Assembly: GCA_964433315.1 (NCBI GenBank) | Contig: CAYSQO010000017.1 | Span: 1 to 31,184, forward strand | DNA: 31,184 nucleotides | Direction: 5' to 3' | Source: Aquariibacter sp964433315 | GTDB taxonomy: Bacteria; Pseudomonadota; Gammaproteobacteria; Burkholderiales; Burkholderiaceae_C | Made by a program: the position numbers and the translations under genes | In this document: positions 15,302 to 22,567 of the stretch, in pieces | How the letters are laid out: every line of letters starts with the position of its first letter | Numbering within the stretch: position 1 is the first letter of the stretch | The notes under the pieces: model-generated | Databases searched by the model: none | What the model was told of the DNA's origin: nothing | The model's input: only the letters and a program-made list of their open reading frames with translations

Positions 15302-15480
15302 CTGCAGGCGGGGGCCAAGTCGATAGCGAGAGCCCGCTGGTCAAGGCCGGCGGGCGGGTCGCAAGATGGCAGCGCCCTTGAGGGCATGCACCGAGGTCCA
15401 TCCCTGGGCCTCCGCGATCCGGTTCCCGGCCCCTCCGTCCGGTTCAACGGGTCGCCAGCGACTCCGGTCGCGCCCCCCGT
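15302..15480 (+). ncRNA. ssrS: Probable 6S RNA
   Basis: The 200-bp gap between ubiD and a strong terminator can fold into one long imperfect hairpin. Bases 15319-15330 pair with 15452-15463 at 10 of 12 positions, and the inner arms CCCG...CGGG continue the stem. Several pieces line up in order with remembered E. coli 6S RNA: CAAGA followed by GGC and GCGC, then GCATGC (15384-15389), then GGTCC in an apical hairpin (GAGGTCC/GGGCCTC), then GGTTCAA-GGGT near the 3' arm. GCATGC is at position 84 in the E. coli RNA, which places the 5' end near 15301 and the 3' end near 15484. 6S RNA binds and sequesters sigma-70 RNA polymerase in stationary phase. Ends are approximate and no promoter was identified. 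It could instead be an unrelated structured RNA. Confidence 0.58.
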
Positions 15481-15509
15481 CCGCCTCACGGCGGGCGGGG
15501 TTTCTTTTT
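15475..15509 (+). terminator. Intrinsic terminator after ubiD/ssrS
   Basis: An 11-bp stem (CCCCGTCCGCC / GGCGGGCGGGG, one G-T pair) with a TCAC loop, followed by TTTCTTTTT. It is the best intrinsic terminator in the window. It is 200 bp beyond the ubiD stop, which makes most sense if an RNA gene ends here. The stem also separates this unit from convergent adk. Confidence 0.88.
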
Positions 15510-15552
15510 GTGGGCCGCCGGCGCACGTGGCGCGCCAGCTCCCCGGCGGGGA

Positions 15553-16206
15553 TCAGCCCAGTGCGGCGAGCGCGCGTGCGGTGATCTCTTCCACCGTGCC
15601 GAGGCCGAGGATGCGCGCGTAGCGCGGCGCGGCGGCGTCGCCGGTGGCCGACCAGGCCGAGTAGTAGTCGACCAGGGGGCGGGTCTGGCTCTGGTAGACC
15701 TCGAGCCGCTTCTTCACGGTCGCTTCCTTGTCGTCGTCGCGCTGGATCAGGTCCTCACCGGTCGCGTCGTCCTTGCCTTCCACCTTGGGCGGGTTGAACT
15801 TGACGTGGTAGGTGCGGCCCGAGGCCACGTGCACGCGGCGGCCGCTCATGCGCTCGATGATGGCCTCGTCGGGCACATCGATCTCAAGCACCAGGTCCAG
15901 CTTGACGCCGGCCGCCTTCATGGCGTCGGCCTGCGGGATGGTCCGCGGGAAGCCGTCGAAGAGGAAGCCCTTGGCGCAGTCCGGCTGGGTGATGCGTTCC
16001 TTGACCAGGCCGATGATGATGTCGTCGCTGACGAGGCCGCCCGCGTCCATCACCTTCTTGGCTTCCAGGCCCAGCGGGGTGCCGGCCTTGACGGCCGCAC
16101 GCAGCATGTCGCCGGTCGAAATCTGCGGGATGCCGTAACGCTGGCAGATGAAGGCGGCTTGCGTGCCCTTGCCCGCGCCGGGCGCTCCCAACAGGATCAG
16201 TCTCAT
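15553..16206 (-). CDS. adk: Adenylate kinase
   Basis: A 217-residue long-form adenylate kinase (ATP + AMP to 2 ADP). The P-loop is GAPGAGKGTQ (7-16), followed by the AMP-binding STGDMLRAAV, FLFDGFPRTIPQAD, and a full LID domain (VHVASGRTYHVKFNPP) without the zinc cysteines. AGGA lies just upstream of the ATG. It is last in the lpxK-trm112-kdsB-adk block, separated from kdsB by 109 bp, so it may have its own promoter. Confidence 0.97.
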   Translation of the reverse strand: MRLILLGAPGAGKGTQAAFICQRYGIPQISTGDMLRAAVKAGTPLGLEAKKVMDAGGLVSDDIIIGLVKERITQPDCAKGFLFDGFPRTIPQADAMKAAGVKLDLVLEIDVPDEAIIERMSGRRVHVASGRTYHVKFNPPKVEGKDDATGEDLIQRDDDKEATVKKRLEVYQSQTRPLVDYYSAWSATGDAAAPRYARILGLGTVEEITARALAALG

Positions 16207-16315
16207 CCGTTCCTCGTGCTCTTAGCAGTGCCTTCGCACCGCGGTCAAAAAAATGTCCGCCCCATGTCAGCTGCGAACCTCGGGCGAGGATAGCACCCGC
16301 CTTCCCCGGTCCCGC

Positions 16316-17089
16316 TTACGGCGCGGCCCCCGCGTCCCCGGCGAACAGGTGGCGCACGCGGGCCAGATCCTCGGGGGTGTCCACGCCAGGTCCGGGGCGC
16401 TCCCGCCCCACGTGCACGGCGATGCGCTCGCCGTGCCACAGCACGCGCAGCTGCTCGAGCGATTCGGTGGCCTCCAGCGCGCAGGCCGGCAGCAGCGGGT
16501 AGCGTCGCAGGAAACCCACGCGGTAGGCGTACAGGCCGATGTGGCGCAGCGGTGCCGGCTCGGGCAGCGCGCGCACGCCGTCGGCATGGCCGTCGCGCCA
16601 CCAGGGCAGCGGGGCGCGCGAGAAGGTCAGCGCGCGGCCCAGGCGGTCGCAGACGACCTTGACCACGTTGGGATTCAGGTACTCCTCGACGCTGTCGATG
16701 GCGTGGGCGGCGGTGGCCATCACGCACTCGCTGCGCTCGGCCAGCAGGCGCGCGCAGGCATCGATCAGGGCCGGGTCGATCAGCGGCTCGTCGCCCTGCA
16801 CGTTGACGACGACAGCCGCGTCGTCCAGGCCGAGCAGCGTGCAGGCCTCGGCGAGTCGGTCGCTGCCGGTCGGGTGATCGGCGCGGGTCATCACCGCCTC
16901 CACGCCGTACGCCTGGCAGGCCGCGAGGATGCGCGCATCGTCGGCGGCCACCACCACGCGGGCGGCGTCGGCCCGGGCGGCCCGCTCGGCCACCCGCACC
17001 ACCATCGGCTTGCCGGCCAGGTCCGCCAGCGGCTTGCCGGGCAGGCGGCTGGAGGCCATCCGCGCCGGGATCAATACCACCGGCTTCAT
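16316..17089 (-). CDS. kdsB: 3-deoxy-manno-octulosonate cytidylyltransferase
   Basis: A 257-residue CMP-Kdo synthetase, which activates Kdo for attachment to lipid A. The N-terminus carries the nucleotide-binding PARMASSRLPGKPL, followed by VVNVQGDEPLIDP and a C-terminal DTPEDLARVR. Length matches the family (about 250). It overlaps the Trm112-like gene by 4 bp. Acting after Kdo synthesis and alongside LpxK, it fits the LPS role of this operon. Confidence 0.96.
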   Translation of the reverse strand: MKPVVLIPARMASSRLPGKPLADLAGKPMVVRVAERAARADAARVVVAADDARILAACQAYGVEAVMTRADHPTGSDRLAEACTLLGLDDAAVVVNVQGDEPLIDPALIDACARLLAERSECVMATAAHAIDSVEEYLNPNVVKVVCDRLGRALTFSRAPLPWWRDGHADGVRALPEPAPLRHIGLYAYRVGFLRRYPLLPACALEATESLEQLRVLWHGERIAVHVGRERPGPGVDTPEDLARVRHLFAGDAGAAP

Positions 17090-17286
17090 GCCGGCAGGCC
17101 TTCGGTGGCGGGCGGCGGGGTGTCGTCCAGCGGGCGGGCCTCGTGCTCCAGCATCACCGGGATGCCGTCGCGGATCGGGTAGGCCAGGCGGTCGGCGGCG
17201 CAGATCAGCTCGCGGGCCTCGCGGTCATGGCTCAGGGGGCTCTTGCAGATCGGGCAGACCAGCAGGTCGATCAGGCGGGTGTCCAT
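17086..17286 (-). CDS. Trm112-like zinc-ribbon protein (YcaR family)
   Basis: A 66-residue protein of the Trm112/YcaR (UPF0434) family. It starts MDTRLIDLLVCPICKSPL and continues with ELICAADRLAYPIRDGIPVML, the family pattern. Only two N-terminal cysteines and a later one are present. The function in bacteria is unclear; the gene is almost always between lpxK and kdsB, as here. The open frame extends 24 codons upstream, but the ATG at 17286 gives the normal family start. It overlaps kdsB by 4 bp and follows lpxK by 19 bp. Confidence 0.9.
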   Translation of the reverse strand: MDTRLIDLLVCPICKSPLSHDREARELICAADRLAYPIRDGIPVMLEHEARPLDDTPPPATEGLPA

Positions 17287-17305
17287 CGGGCACGTCGGCA
17301 GGGGG

Positions 17306-18412
17306 TCAGGAGGCGGTGCAGGGTCCGCCGCGTTCGGGGGCCGGGCCCAGCGCCTCATGCAAGGCCGCGACCAGCTCCGGGGTGGCGGGCAAGTCTAGCG
17401 GCGTGACCCAGACCGCCGTGCTCGGCCGCTCGCGGGCCAGCCGTTCGGGACGGATCTTCACCGCGTCCTTCTCGGTCAGCAGCAGGCGCGGCAGGCCGGG
17501 CGGCCAGGGCAGGGGGTCGAGGCGGTCGTGGTCGGCGCAGGGCAGGCCGTCGACCTGCAGGCCTTCGGCGCGCAGGGCGTCGAAGTAGCGCTGGGGCTGG
17601 GCGATGCCTGCCAGCGCCGCCACCGGCTGCGGCCCCTCGCGCAGCGCAGCCCAGGCCGTGGCCGGCGGCGCTGCGGGCCGGCGGGCCCACCAGTCGGCCA
17701 GCGGCTGCGGCGGGCCCAGCCGGCGTCGCAGCACCAGGCCGGGCAGGGCGGTGCTGGCCACGCCGTCGCTGTAGACGACCCGGCTGGCCCGGCGCGCGAA
17801 GGGCCGGGTCCCGAGCGGCTCGCGCAGCGGCCCGGCCGGCAGCAGCCAGCCGTTGCCGGCGCCGCGCCGGTCGAAGACCAGCAGTTCGACATCGCGCGCC
17901 AGCCGCAGGTGCTGCAGGCCGTCGTCGGTGACGATCACGTCCACCTCGGGGTGCGCGGTGCGCAGGGCCTCGGCGGCCGCCGCCCGGTCCCGTCCGACCC
18001 AGACGGGCACCCCGCTGCGCAGGCGCAGCAGCAGGGCCTCGTCGCCGACCGCGTCGGCCCCGGCCGCCGGCGTGACGCCCAGGATCCGTCCCGGATCCCG
18101 CCGACCGTGTCCGCGCGAGACGATGCCGGGCCGCCAGCCCAGGCCCTGCAGCGCCACCACCACGGCCAGCGTCGTCGGCGTCTTGCCGGCGCCGCCGACA
18201 ATCCGGTTGCCGACCACCACCACCGGGCAGCCGGGATGCTGCGCCCGGCGCAGCCCGAGGCGGTAGAGCCCGCGGTGCACGATGCCCAGCAGTCCGAACA
18301 GCCCGGCCAGCGGCAGCAGCCCGCAGGCCAGGCCGCCGCGGCGGCGCCAGGCCGCCTGAAGCTGCATTTCGAGGCGGACGCGCCAGGGCGGGGCGGGGGG
18401 CGGCGGCGGCAT
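17306..18412 (-). CDS. lpxK: Tetraacyldisaccharide 4'-kinase
   Basis: A 368-residue lipid A 4'-kinase at the inner membrane. It has an N-terminal hydrophobic anchor (about 29-45), a Walker A-like motif VVVVGNRIVGGAGKTPT (64-80), the VTDDGLQH motif and a C-terminal LLTEKDAVK motif, all diagnostic of LpxK. The ATG at 18412 is preceded by CATAAT at 8 nt. The gene begins the lpxK-trm112-kdsB-adk unit; the exbB/exbD pair often found just upstream in related bacteria is absent. Confidence 0.95.
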   Translation of the reverse strand: MPPPPPAPPWRVRLEMQLQAAWRRRGGLACGLLPLAGLFGLLGIVHRGLYRLGLRRAQHPGCPVVVVGNRIVGGAGKTPTTLAVVVALQGLGWRPGIVSRGHGRRDPGRILGVTPAAGADAVGDEALLLRLRSGVPVWVGRDRAAAAEALRTAHPEVDVIVTDDGLQHLRLARDVELLVFDRRGAGNGWLLPAGPLREPLGTRPFARRASRVVYSDGVASTALPGLVLRRRLGPPQPLADWWARRPAAPPATAWAALREGPQPVAALAGIAQPQRYFDALRAEGLQVDGLPCADHDRLDPLPWPPGLPRLLLTEKDAVKIRPERLARERPSTAVWVTPLDLPATPELVAALHEALGPAPERGGPCTAS

Positions 18413-18426
18413 GGCGGGCGATTATG
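18413..18426 (-). promoter_or_regulatory. Candidate leaderless promoter of lpxK
   Basis: CATAAT on the minus strand (18426 to 18421, 5 of 6 matches) ends 8 nt before the lpxK ATG. No Shine-Dalgarno motif is present in between. No -35 box is obvious in the G/C-rich sequence upstream. Confidence 0.48.
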
Positions 18427-18464
18427 GGCGGGCCGGCCGCAGGGGCCCGGTCATCCACCGTCCC

Positions 18465-18473
18465 TGTGGATAA
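18465..18473 (-). promoter_or_regulatory. Perfect DnaA-box sequence
   Basis: The minus strand reads TTATCCACA, identical to the high-affinity DnaA box. Only one copy is present, so this is not an origin. It could be a DnaA regulatory or titration site 52 bp upstream of lpxK. Confidence 0.5.
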
Positions 18474-18535
18474 CTTTGTGGGCAAACCGGTCCGACGGCC
18501 CGCAAAGGCGCATGAATCCTGCGTTTGCAACAGAT

Positions 18536-18552
18536 TGCCTCATCCTGAGGCA
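18536..18552. repeat. 7-bp inverted repeat upstream of xseA
   Basis: TGCCTCA, 3-bp spacer, TGAGGCA, then GAAAAA. It could be a regulator-binding site or a small hairpin. Confidence 0.45.
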
Positions 18553-18703
18553 GAAAAATGTCCTTTCAAATCAATCCCTTGAGACGATATGGCGGGCCTG
18601 TGACGGGGGCTGGGGGGCGTGCCTCCGCCCTGACGGCGCTTGTGGAGTTCCCCCGGACCGCTGTGCGCCGCAGCATGCGCACCCGCCCCGCGGGAGGCCG
18701 CCG

Positions 18704-20026
18704 GTGAGGCCCGCCGAGGGCCAGGCCGCCACCGCGGGGCGCCCCGCCTGGTCGGTCGCCGGCCTGGTGCAGGCCGTGGCCGAGACCCTGGCCGCACGCT
18801 TTGCCAGCGTCACGGTGCGCGGCGAGATCAGCGGCTTCACCCGCGCGGCCAGCGGCCACTGCTACTTCACCCTCAAGGACCCGGACGGCGGCGCCAGCCT
18901 GCGCTGCGCGATGTTCCGCCGCGCCGCCGCGCTGCTGGCCAGCCTGCCCGGGGAAGGCGAGGCGGTCGAGCTGCGCGGCCGGGTGGCCGTCTACGAGCCA
19001 CGCGGCGAGCTGCAGTTCGTGGCCGAATCGCTGCAGCGCGCCGGCGCCGGCGCGCTCTACGAGCGCTTCCTGCGGCTCAAGGCCCAGCTGGCGGCCGAGG
19101 GCCTCTTCGACGCCGGCCGTAAGCGCCCCCTGCCCGCGCTGCCGCGCTGCGTCGGCGTGGTCAGCTCGCTGGCGGGCGCGGCCCTGCACGACGTCTGCAC
19201 GGCCCTGGCGCGGCGCGCGCCGCAGGTCCGGGTGCTGGTGCTGCCGAGCCCGGTGCAGGGCGTCGAGGCCCCGGCGGCGCTGTGCGCCGCGCTGGCCGCG
19301 GCAGCGCGCCGGCCGGAGATCGAGCTGCTCATCCTGGCCCGCGGCGGCGGCTCGATGGAGGACCTCTGGGCCTTCAACGACCCGGCCCTGGTGCGGGCCA
19401 TCGCCGCCCATCCGGTGCCGGTGATCACCGGCATCGGCCACGAGACCGACCTCAGCCTGGCCGATCTGGCCGCCGACCTGCGCGCGCCCACGCCCACCGC
19501 CGCCGCCGAGCTGGCCGCCCCCAGCCGCGACAGCCTCCTGCTGCAGCTGGCGCAGCTGGCCCGCCGTGCCGACGAGGGCGTGAACCGTCGGCTGGAACGC
19601 GAGGGCGAGCGGCTGGACCGCCTCGGCCTGCGCCTGGCCCGGCCGGCCCAGCGCCTGGCCCGCGAGCAGGAGCGCCTGGGCGGCCTGGACCAGCGCCGCC
19701 GCCGCGCGCTGGAGCGTGCGCTGCAGGCCCGCGGCCAGACCCTCGAGCGCCTGGCCCTGCGCGGCCGCCACGCGGCCCAGGCCCGGCGCGAGGGCCTGGC
19801 CCAGCAGCTGGCCGGGCTTGGGGTCCGGCTCGATGCGCTGGACCCGGCCCGCGTACTGGCGCGCGGCTGGTCGCGGCTGCAGGCGCCCGACGGCCGGCTG
19901 CTCAGCTCGATCACGCAGCTCCAGCCCGGCGAGCCTTTCGAGGCCGTGCTGGCCGACGGGCGCGTGCAGGCGCGGGCCGAGGCCCTGCGGCCGCCGCAGG
20001 CTCCGGGGCGGCGTCGCACCCGCTGA
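18704..20026 (+). CDS. xseA: Exodeoxyribonuclease VII large subunit
   Basis: A protein of about 440 residues that, with XseB, degrades single-stranded DNA. I choose the GTG at 18704, since GGGAGG lies 6 nt upstream and the product then begins just before the N-terminal OB-fold (WSVAGLVQAVAETLAARF, VTVRGEISGF). The open frame continues 390 codons upstream only because it reads lpxK antisense. The catalytic region carries RGGGSMEDLWAFND, the GHETDLSLADLAADLRAPTPTAAAE block (in two adjoining parts), and the long Arg/Leu/Gln-rich coiled-coil tail (about residues 280-390). The family's usual SPTGAA becomes SLAGAA here. xseB is not in the window. Confidence 0.93.
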   Translation: MRPAEGQAATAGRPAWSVAGLVQAVAETLAARFASVTVRGEISGFTRAASGHCYFTLKDPDGGASLRCAMFRRAAALLASLPGEGEAVELRGRVAVYEPRGELQFVAESLQRAGAGALYERFLRLKAQLAAEGLFDAGRKRPLPALPRCVGVVSSLAGAALHDVCTALARRAPQVRVLVLPSPVQGVEAPAALCAALAAAARRPEIELLILARGGGSMEDLWAFNDPALVRAIAAHPVPVITGIGHETDLSLADLAADLRAPTPTAAAELAAPSRDSLLLQLAQLARRADEGVNRRLEREGERLDRLGLRLARPAQRLAREQERLGGLDQRRRRALERALQARGQTLERLALRGRHAAQARREGLAQQLAGLGVRLDALDPARVLARGWSRLQAPDGRLLSSITQLQPGEPFEAVLADGRVQARAEALRPPQAPGRRRTR

Positions 20027-20088
20027 GCCCGCGGGCCTCGGCCCCCCGGGTGAAGGACGGCCGGGCCGGGGGCTTGCGCTGCCTTGCC

Positions 20089-20094
20089 TACAAT
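20089..20094 (+). promoter_or_regulatory. -10 box of the sodB promoter
   Basis: TACAAT (5 of 6) stands out in a G/C-rich gap, 55 bp before the sodB ATG. The predicted start near 20101 gives a leader of about 50 nt with an AGGA ribosome-binding site. A good -35 box is not seen at 17 nt. Confidence 0.5.
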
Positions 20095-20149
20095 CGATCC
20101 GAACAGTTTGGGCCCCCGCCCGGTGCCATCCCCCCAGCCAGGATCCCCC

Positions 20150-20731
20150 ATGGAACACACCCTTCCCGCCCTGCCCTACGCCGCCGATGCCCTGGCGCCG
20201 CACCTCTCGAAGGAGACCTTCGAGTACCACCACGGCAAGCATCACAACGCCTACGTGGTGAACCTGAACAACCTGCAGAAGGGCACCGAGTTCGAGTCGA
20301 TGGACCTCGAGACCATCGTCAAGAAGTCCTCGGGCGGCATCTACAACAACGCCGCGCAGATCTGGAACCACACCTTCTTCTGGAGCTGCATGAAGCCCAA
20401 CGGCGGCGGCGAGCCCACCGGCGCCCTGGCCGCGGCCATCGATGCCAAGTTCGGCAGCTATGCGGCCTTCAAGGAAGCCTTCACCAAGAGCGCCGTCGGC
20501 AACTTCGGCTCGGGCTGGACCTGGCTGGTGAAGAAGCCCGACGGCTCGGTCGACATCGTCAACACCGGCGCCGCCGGCACCCCGCTGACCACGGCCGACA
20601 CCGCGCTGCTGACCCTCGACGTGTGGGAGCACGCCTACTACATCGACTTCCGCAACCAGCGTCCGAAGTTCGTCGAGACCTTCCTGAACCACCTGGTCAA
20701 CTGGGACTTCGCCGCCAAGAACTTCGGCTGA
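20150..20731 (+). CDS. sodB: Superoxide dismutase, iron type
   Basis: A 193-residue cytoplasmic superoxide dismutase. The four metal ligands fall at H27, H74, D157 and H161, exactly the E. coli SodB numbering. Q70 in AAQIWNHTF is the outer-sphere Gln of the iron type (manganese enzymes place it later). The DVWEHAYYID signature is intact. The start is the ATG at 20150 after AGGATCC; the open frame upstream has no support. Flanked by its own -10 box and terminator, it is probably monocistronic. Confidence 0.96.
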   Translation: MEHTLPALPYAADALAPHLSKETFEYHHGKHHNAYVVNLNNLQKGTEFESMDLETIVKKSSGGIYNNAAQIWNHTFFWSCMKPNGGGEPTGALAAAIDAKFGSYAAFKEAFTKSAVGNFGSGWTWLVKKPDGSVDIVNTGAAGTPLTTADTALLTLDVWEHAYYIDFRNQRPKFVETFLNHLVNWDFAAKNFG

Positions 20732-20752
20732 GCCCCTCGTCTGCCCCGACCG

Positions 20753-20781
20753 ACCGGCCCCTGCGGGGGCCGGTTTGCTTT
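20753..20781 (+). terminator. Intrinsic terminator of sodB
   Basis: A 9-bp perfect stem (ACCGGCCCC / GGGGCCGGT) with a TGCG loop, then TTTGCTTT, 22 bp after the sodB stop. Confidence 0.85.
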
Positions 20782-20853
20782 GGGGCCCCGCCTCCCGGTC
20801 GGCCGCCTGCGGGCCCGTGCCGGACCCTGTCAGGTGCGCCCCTCACCCTCGGT

Positions 20854-20867
20854 TATCCTCGCCCGCC
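20854..20867 (+). promoter_or_regulatory. Candidate leaderless promoter of psd
   Basis: TATCCT (20854-20859, 4 of 6 matches) ends 8 nt before the psd ATG, and no ribosome-binding site lies between. It fits the pattern of the rib genes and lpxK but is the weakest match of the set. Confidence 0.35.
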
Positions 20868-21512
20868 ATGGCCTATCCCCACCCCCTGCTGGCCCGTGAA
20901 GGCTGGCCCTTCATCGGCGGCATGCTCGTCATCGCGCTGCTCGCCTCGGCCTACCTGCCCGGCTGGCTGGCCGGCATCGCCTGGCTGCTGCTGGTCTTCG
21001 TCGTCCAGTTCTTCCGCGATCCGCCGCGGGCCGTGCCGACCGAAGCCGGCGCCGTGCTCTCGCCGGCCGATGGCCGCATCGTCAAGGTCGAGCGCGCGCA
21101 CGACCCCTATGCCGGCCGCGACGCCCTGCTGATCAGCGTCTTCATGAATGTGTTCAACGTGCACAGCAACCGCTCGGGCGTCGACGGCACGGTGAAGTCC
21201 GTGCAGTACTTCCCCGGCAAGTTCCTGAACGCGGACCTCGACAAGGCTTCCACCGAGAACGAGCGCAACGCCGTCGTCATCGATGCCGGCGGGCGCACCG
21301 TGACCCTGGTGCAGGTGGCCGGCCTGATCGCGCGCCGCATCCTCTGCTACACGCAGGCCGGTGCGGTGCTCCAGCGCGGCCAGCGCTACGGCTTCATCCG
21401 CTTCGGCTCGCGGGTCGATGTCTACCTGCCGCTGGACGCCCAGCCCCGCGTGGCCCCGGGCCAGAAGGTCAGCGCCACCACCACCGTGCTGGCCACGCTG
21501 CCGGTCCGCTGA
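20868..21512 (+). CDS. psd: Phosphatidylserine decarboxylase proenzyme (short form)
   Basis: A 214-residue proenzyme that makes phosphatidylethanolamine. Two hydrophobic stretches near the N-terminus (about 14-29 and 32-48) hold it at the inner membrane. LSPADGRIV (64-72) and MNVFNVHSNRSG (93-104, with the catalytic His) are family motifs. Self-cleavage should occur between G180 and S181 in RFGSRVD, producing the pyruvoyl group; the short form uses GS in place of the LGST of long forms. It is followed by pssA, so the two consecutive steps of PE synthesis are side by side. Confidence 0.93.
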   Translation: MAYPHPLLAREGWPFIGGMLVIALLASAYLPGWLAGIAWLLLVFVVQFFRDPPRAVPTEAGAVLSPADGRIVKVERAHDPYAGRDALLISVFMNVFNVHSNRSGVDGTVKSVQYFPGKFLNADLDKASTENERNAVVIDAGGRTVTLVQVAGLIARRILCYTQAGAVLQRGQRYGFIRFGSRVDVYLPLDAQPRVAPGQKVSATTTVLATLPVR

Positions 21513-21538
21513 CCGGCCCCGGCTTCCGCCCTGCGACC

Positions 21539-22387
21539 ATGACCTCCGACCTCACCGTGCTGCCCGAGGGGCAGGAGCCCGACGATCCCGAGGATCCGAC
21601 GCCGCCCCGGCGCCCGCGGCGCAAGGGCATCTACATCCTGCCGAACCTGTTCACCCTGGCGGCCCTGTTCGGGGGCTTCTACGCCATCGTCATGGCGATG
21701 AACCAGCGTTTCGACCTGGCTGCGGTGGGCGTGTTCTGCGCGATGGTGCTCGACAGCCTGGACGGCCGGGTCGCGCGCATGACCAACACCCAGAGCGCCT
21801 TCGGCGAGCAGATGGACAGCCTGTCCGACATGGTCAGCTTCGGGGCGGCCCCCGCGCTGATCATGTACGAGTGGGCGCTCAAAGGCCTCGGCAAGGCGGG
21901 CTGGATCGCCGCCTTCGTCTACTGCGCCTGCGCCGCGCTGCGCCTGGCGCGCTTCAACACCAACATCGGCGTGGTCGACAAGCGCTTCTTCCAGGGCCTG
22001 CCCAGCCCGGCCGCCGCGGCCCTGGTGACGGGCTTCATCTGGCTGCTCGACGACATGGGCTGGACCGGCGCACGCGACATCCCCGGCCTGGCCTGGACGG
22101 CCTTCGCGATCACGCTCTATGCCGGGCTGACGATGGTCACCAACGTGCCCTTCTACAGCTTCAAGGACGTCAGCTTCAAGCGCAGCGTGCCCTTCATCGT
22201 GATCGTGGCGATCGCGCTGGGCATCGCCCTCATCAACATCCATCCGCCGGCGGTGCTTTTCGGCCTGTTCTGGATCTACGGCTTCTCGGGCTATGCGGTG
22301 TATGCGTGGAAGCGCAGCAAGGGCAAGCCGGTCAGCGTGATCGCCACCTCGACCGACGAACCCGACGAACGCGGCCTGCATGGCTGA
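21539..22387 (+). CDS. pssA: CDP-diacylglycerol-serine O-phosphatidyltransferase
   Basis: A 282-residue integral membrane enzyme that makes phosphatidylserine from CDP-diacylglycerol and serine. The CDP-alcohol phosphotransferase motif is complete: D72-S-L-D75-G76...A79-R80...G89...D93...D97. About six to eight hydrophobic segments follow. The first 28 residues are acidic and proline-rich, and cytoplasmic. The gene lies 26 bp after psd; no ribosome-binding site is visible, so translation may depend on psd. Confidence 0.95.
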   Translation: MTSDLTVLPEGQEPDDPEDPTPPRRPRRKGIYILPNLFTLAALFGGFYAIVMAMNQRFDLAAVGVFCAMVLDSLDGRVARMTNTQSAFGEQMDSLSDMVSFGAAPALIMYEWALKGLGKAGWIAAFVYCACAALRLARFNTNIGVVDKRFFQGLPSPAAAALVTGFIWLLDDMGWTGARDIPGLAWTAFAITLYAGLTMVTNVPFYSFKDVSFKRSVPFIVIVAIALGIALINIHPPAVLFGLFWIYGFSGYAVYAWKRSKGKPVSVIATSTDEPDERGLHG

Positions 22388-22415
22388 GGGCCCGGCCCGG
22401 CCAGGGGACGCGTGC

Positions 22416-22421
22416 TACATT
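22416..22421 (+). promoter_or_regulatory. Possible -10 box before the leuA leader
   Basis: TACATT (4 of 6) is preceded by TG one base upstream (TGCTACATT), an extended -10 layout. The predicted start near 22428 is just upstream of the leader ATG at 22433. No -35 box was needed or found. Confidence 0.4.
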
Positions 22422-22432
22422 CATTTCGTGCA

Positions 22433-22516
22433 ATGGATCCGTCGCATCGTCCTGCCGTCGCCCGGCTCCTCCGGCCCGCGGGATGTGCGGCAGGCACGTT
22501 GATGGCGCACCCCTGA
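22433..22516 (+). CDS. Possible leu leader peptide (27 residues)
   Basis: A 27-codon frame from ATG 22433 to TGA 22514 in the pssA-leuA gap. It has adjacent Leu codons CTC CTC (22466-22471) and a further TTG, within a potential hairpin CCTGCCG (22451-22457) / CGGCAGG (22488-22494). The stop is 13 bp before an intrinsic hairpin. CGCGGG (22477-22482), just after the Leu codons, can pair with CCCGCG of the terminator 5' arm, so ribosome stalling at Leu could prevent termination. Only three Leu codons among 27 and no ribosome-binding site weaken the case. Confidence 0.38.
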   Translation: MDPSHRPAVARLLRPAGCAAGTLMAHP

Positions 22517-22529
22517 ATGCCATGCCCCG

Positions 22530-22567
22530 ACGGCCCGCGTGCCCTGCGCCCGCGGGCCGTTTCGTTT
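22530..22567 (+). terminator. Intrinsic terminator or attenuator upstream of leuA
   Basis: A perfect 10-bp stem (ACGGCCCGCG / CGCGGGCCGT) with an 11-nt loop, then TTCGTTT. It lies 143 bp after pssA and 44 bp before leuA. It may end pssA transcription or act as a leucine attenuator together with the short frame at 22433. Confidence 0.72.

Larger units (their letters stand above)
18427..18703. promoter_or_regulatory. Divergent lpxK/xseA control region
   Basis: This gap of about 280 bp has an AT-richer core (18460-18600) with several ordered elements: a perfect DnaA-box sequence (18465-18473), an imperfect dyad built from CGCAAA...CGCA and TGCG...TTTGC (18501-18529), and the dyad TGCCTCA/TGAGGCA (18536-18552) followed by GAAAAA. 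No clear xseA promoter was found; the strong GGGAGG ribosome-binding site for xseA is at 18692-18697. Confidence 0.45.

Noticed and set aside
16212..16248. Sigma-70 promoter for adk (TTGACC and TAAGAG at 18 nt)
   Set aside because: The predicted transcript start at about 16212 would cut off the AGGA ribosome-binding site at 16207-16215, and the -10 match is only 3 of 6.
18465..18473. Replication origin
   Set aside because: Only one DnaA box; no dnaA, dnaN or box cluster nearby.
17528..18703. A 390-codon N-terminal extension of XseA
   Set aside because: It reads through lpxK in antisense. A GTG with a strong ribosome-binding site at 18704 gives a normal XseA.
18566..20692. A 708-codon minus-strand frame antisense to xseA and sodB
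   Set aside because: Same GC artefact; the plus strand encodes intact XseA and SodB with all motifs.
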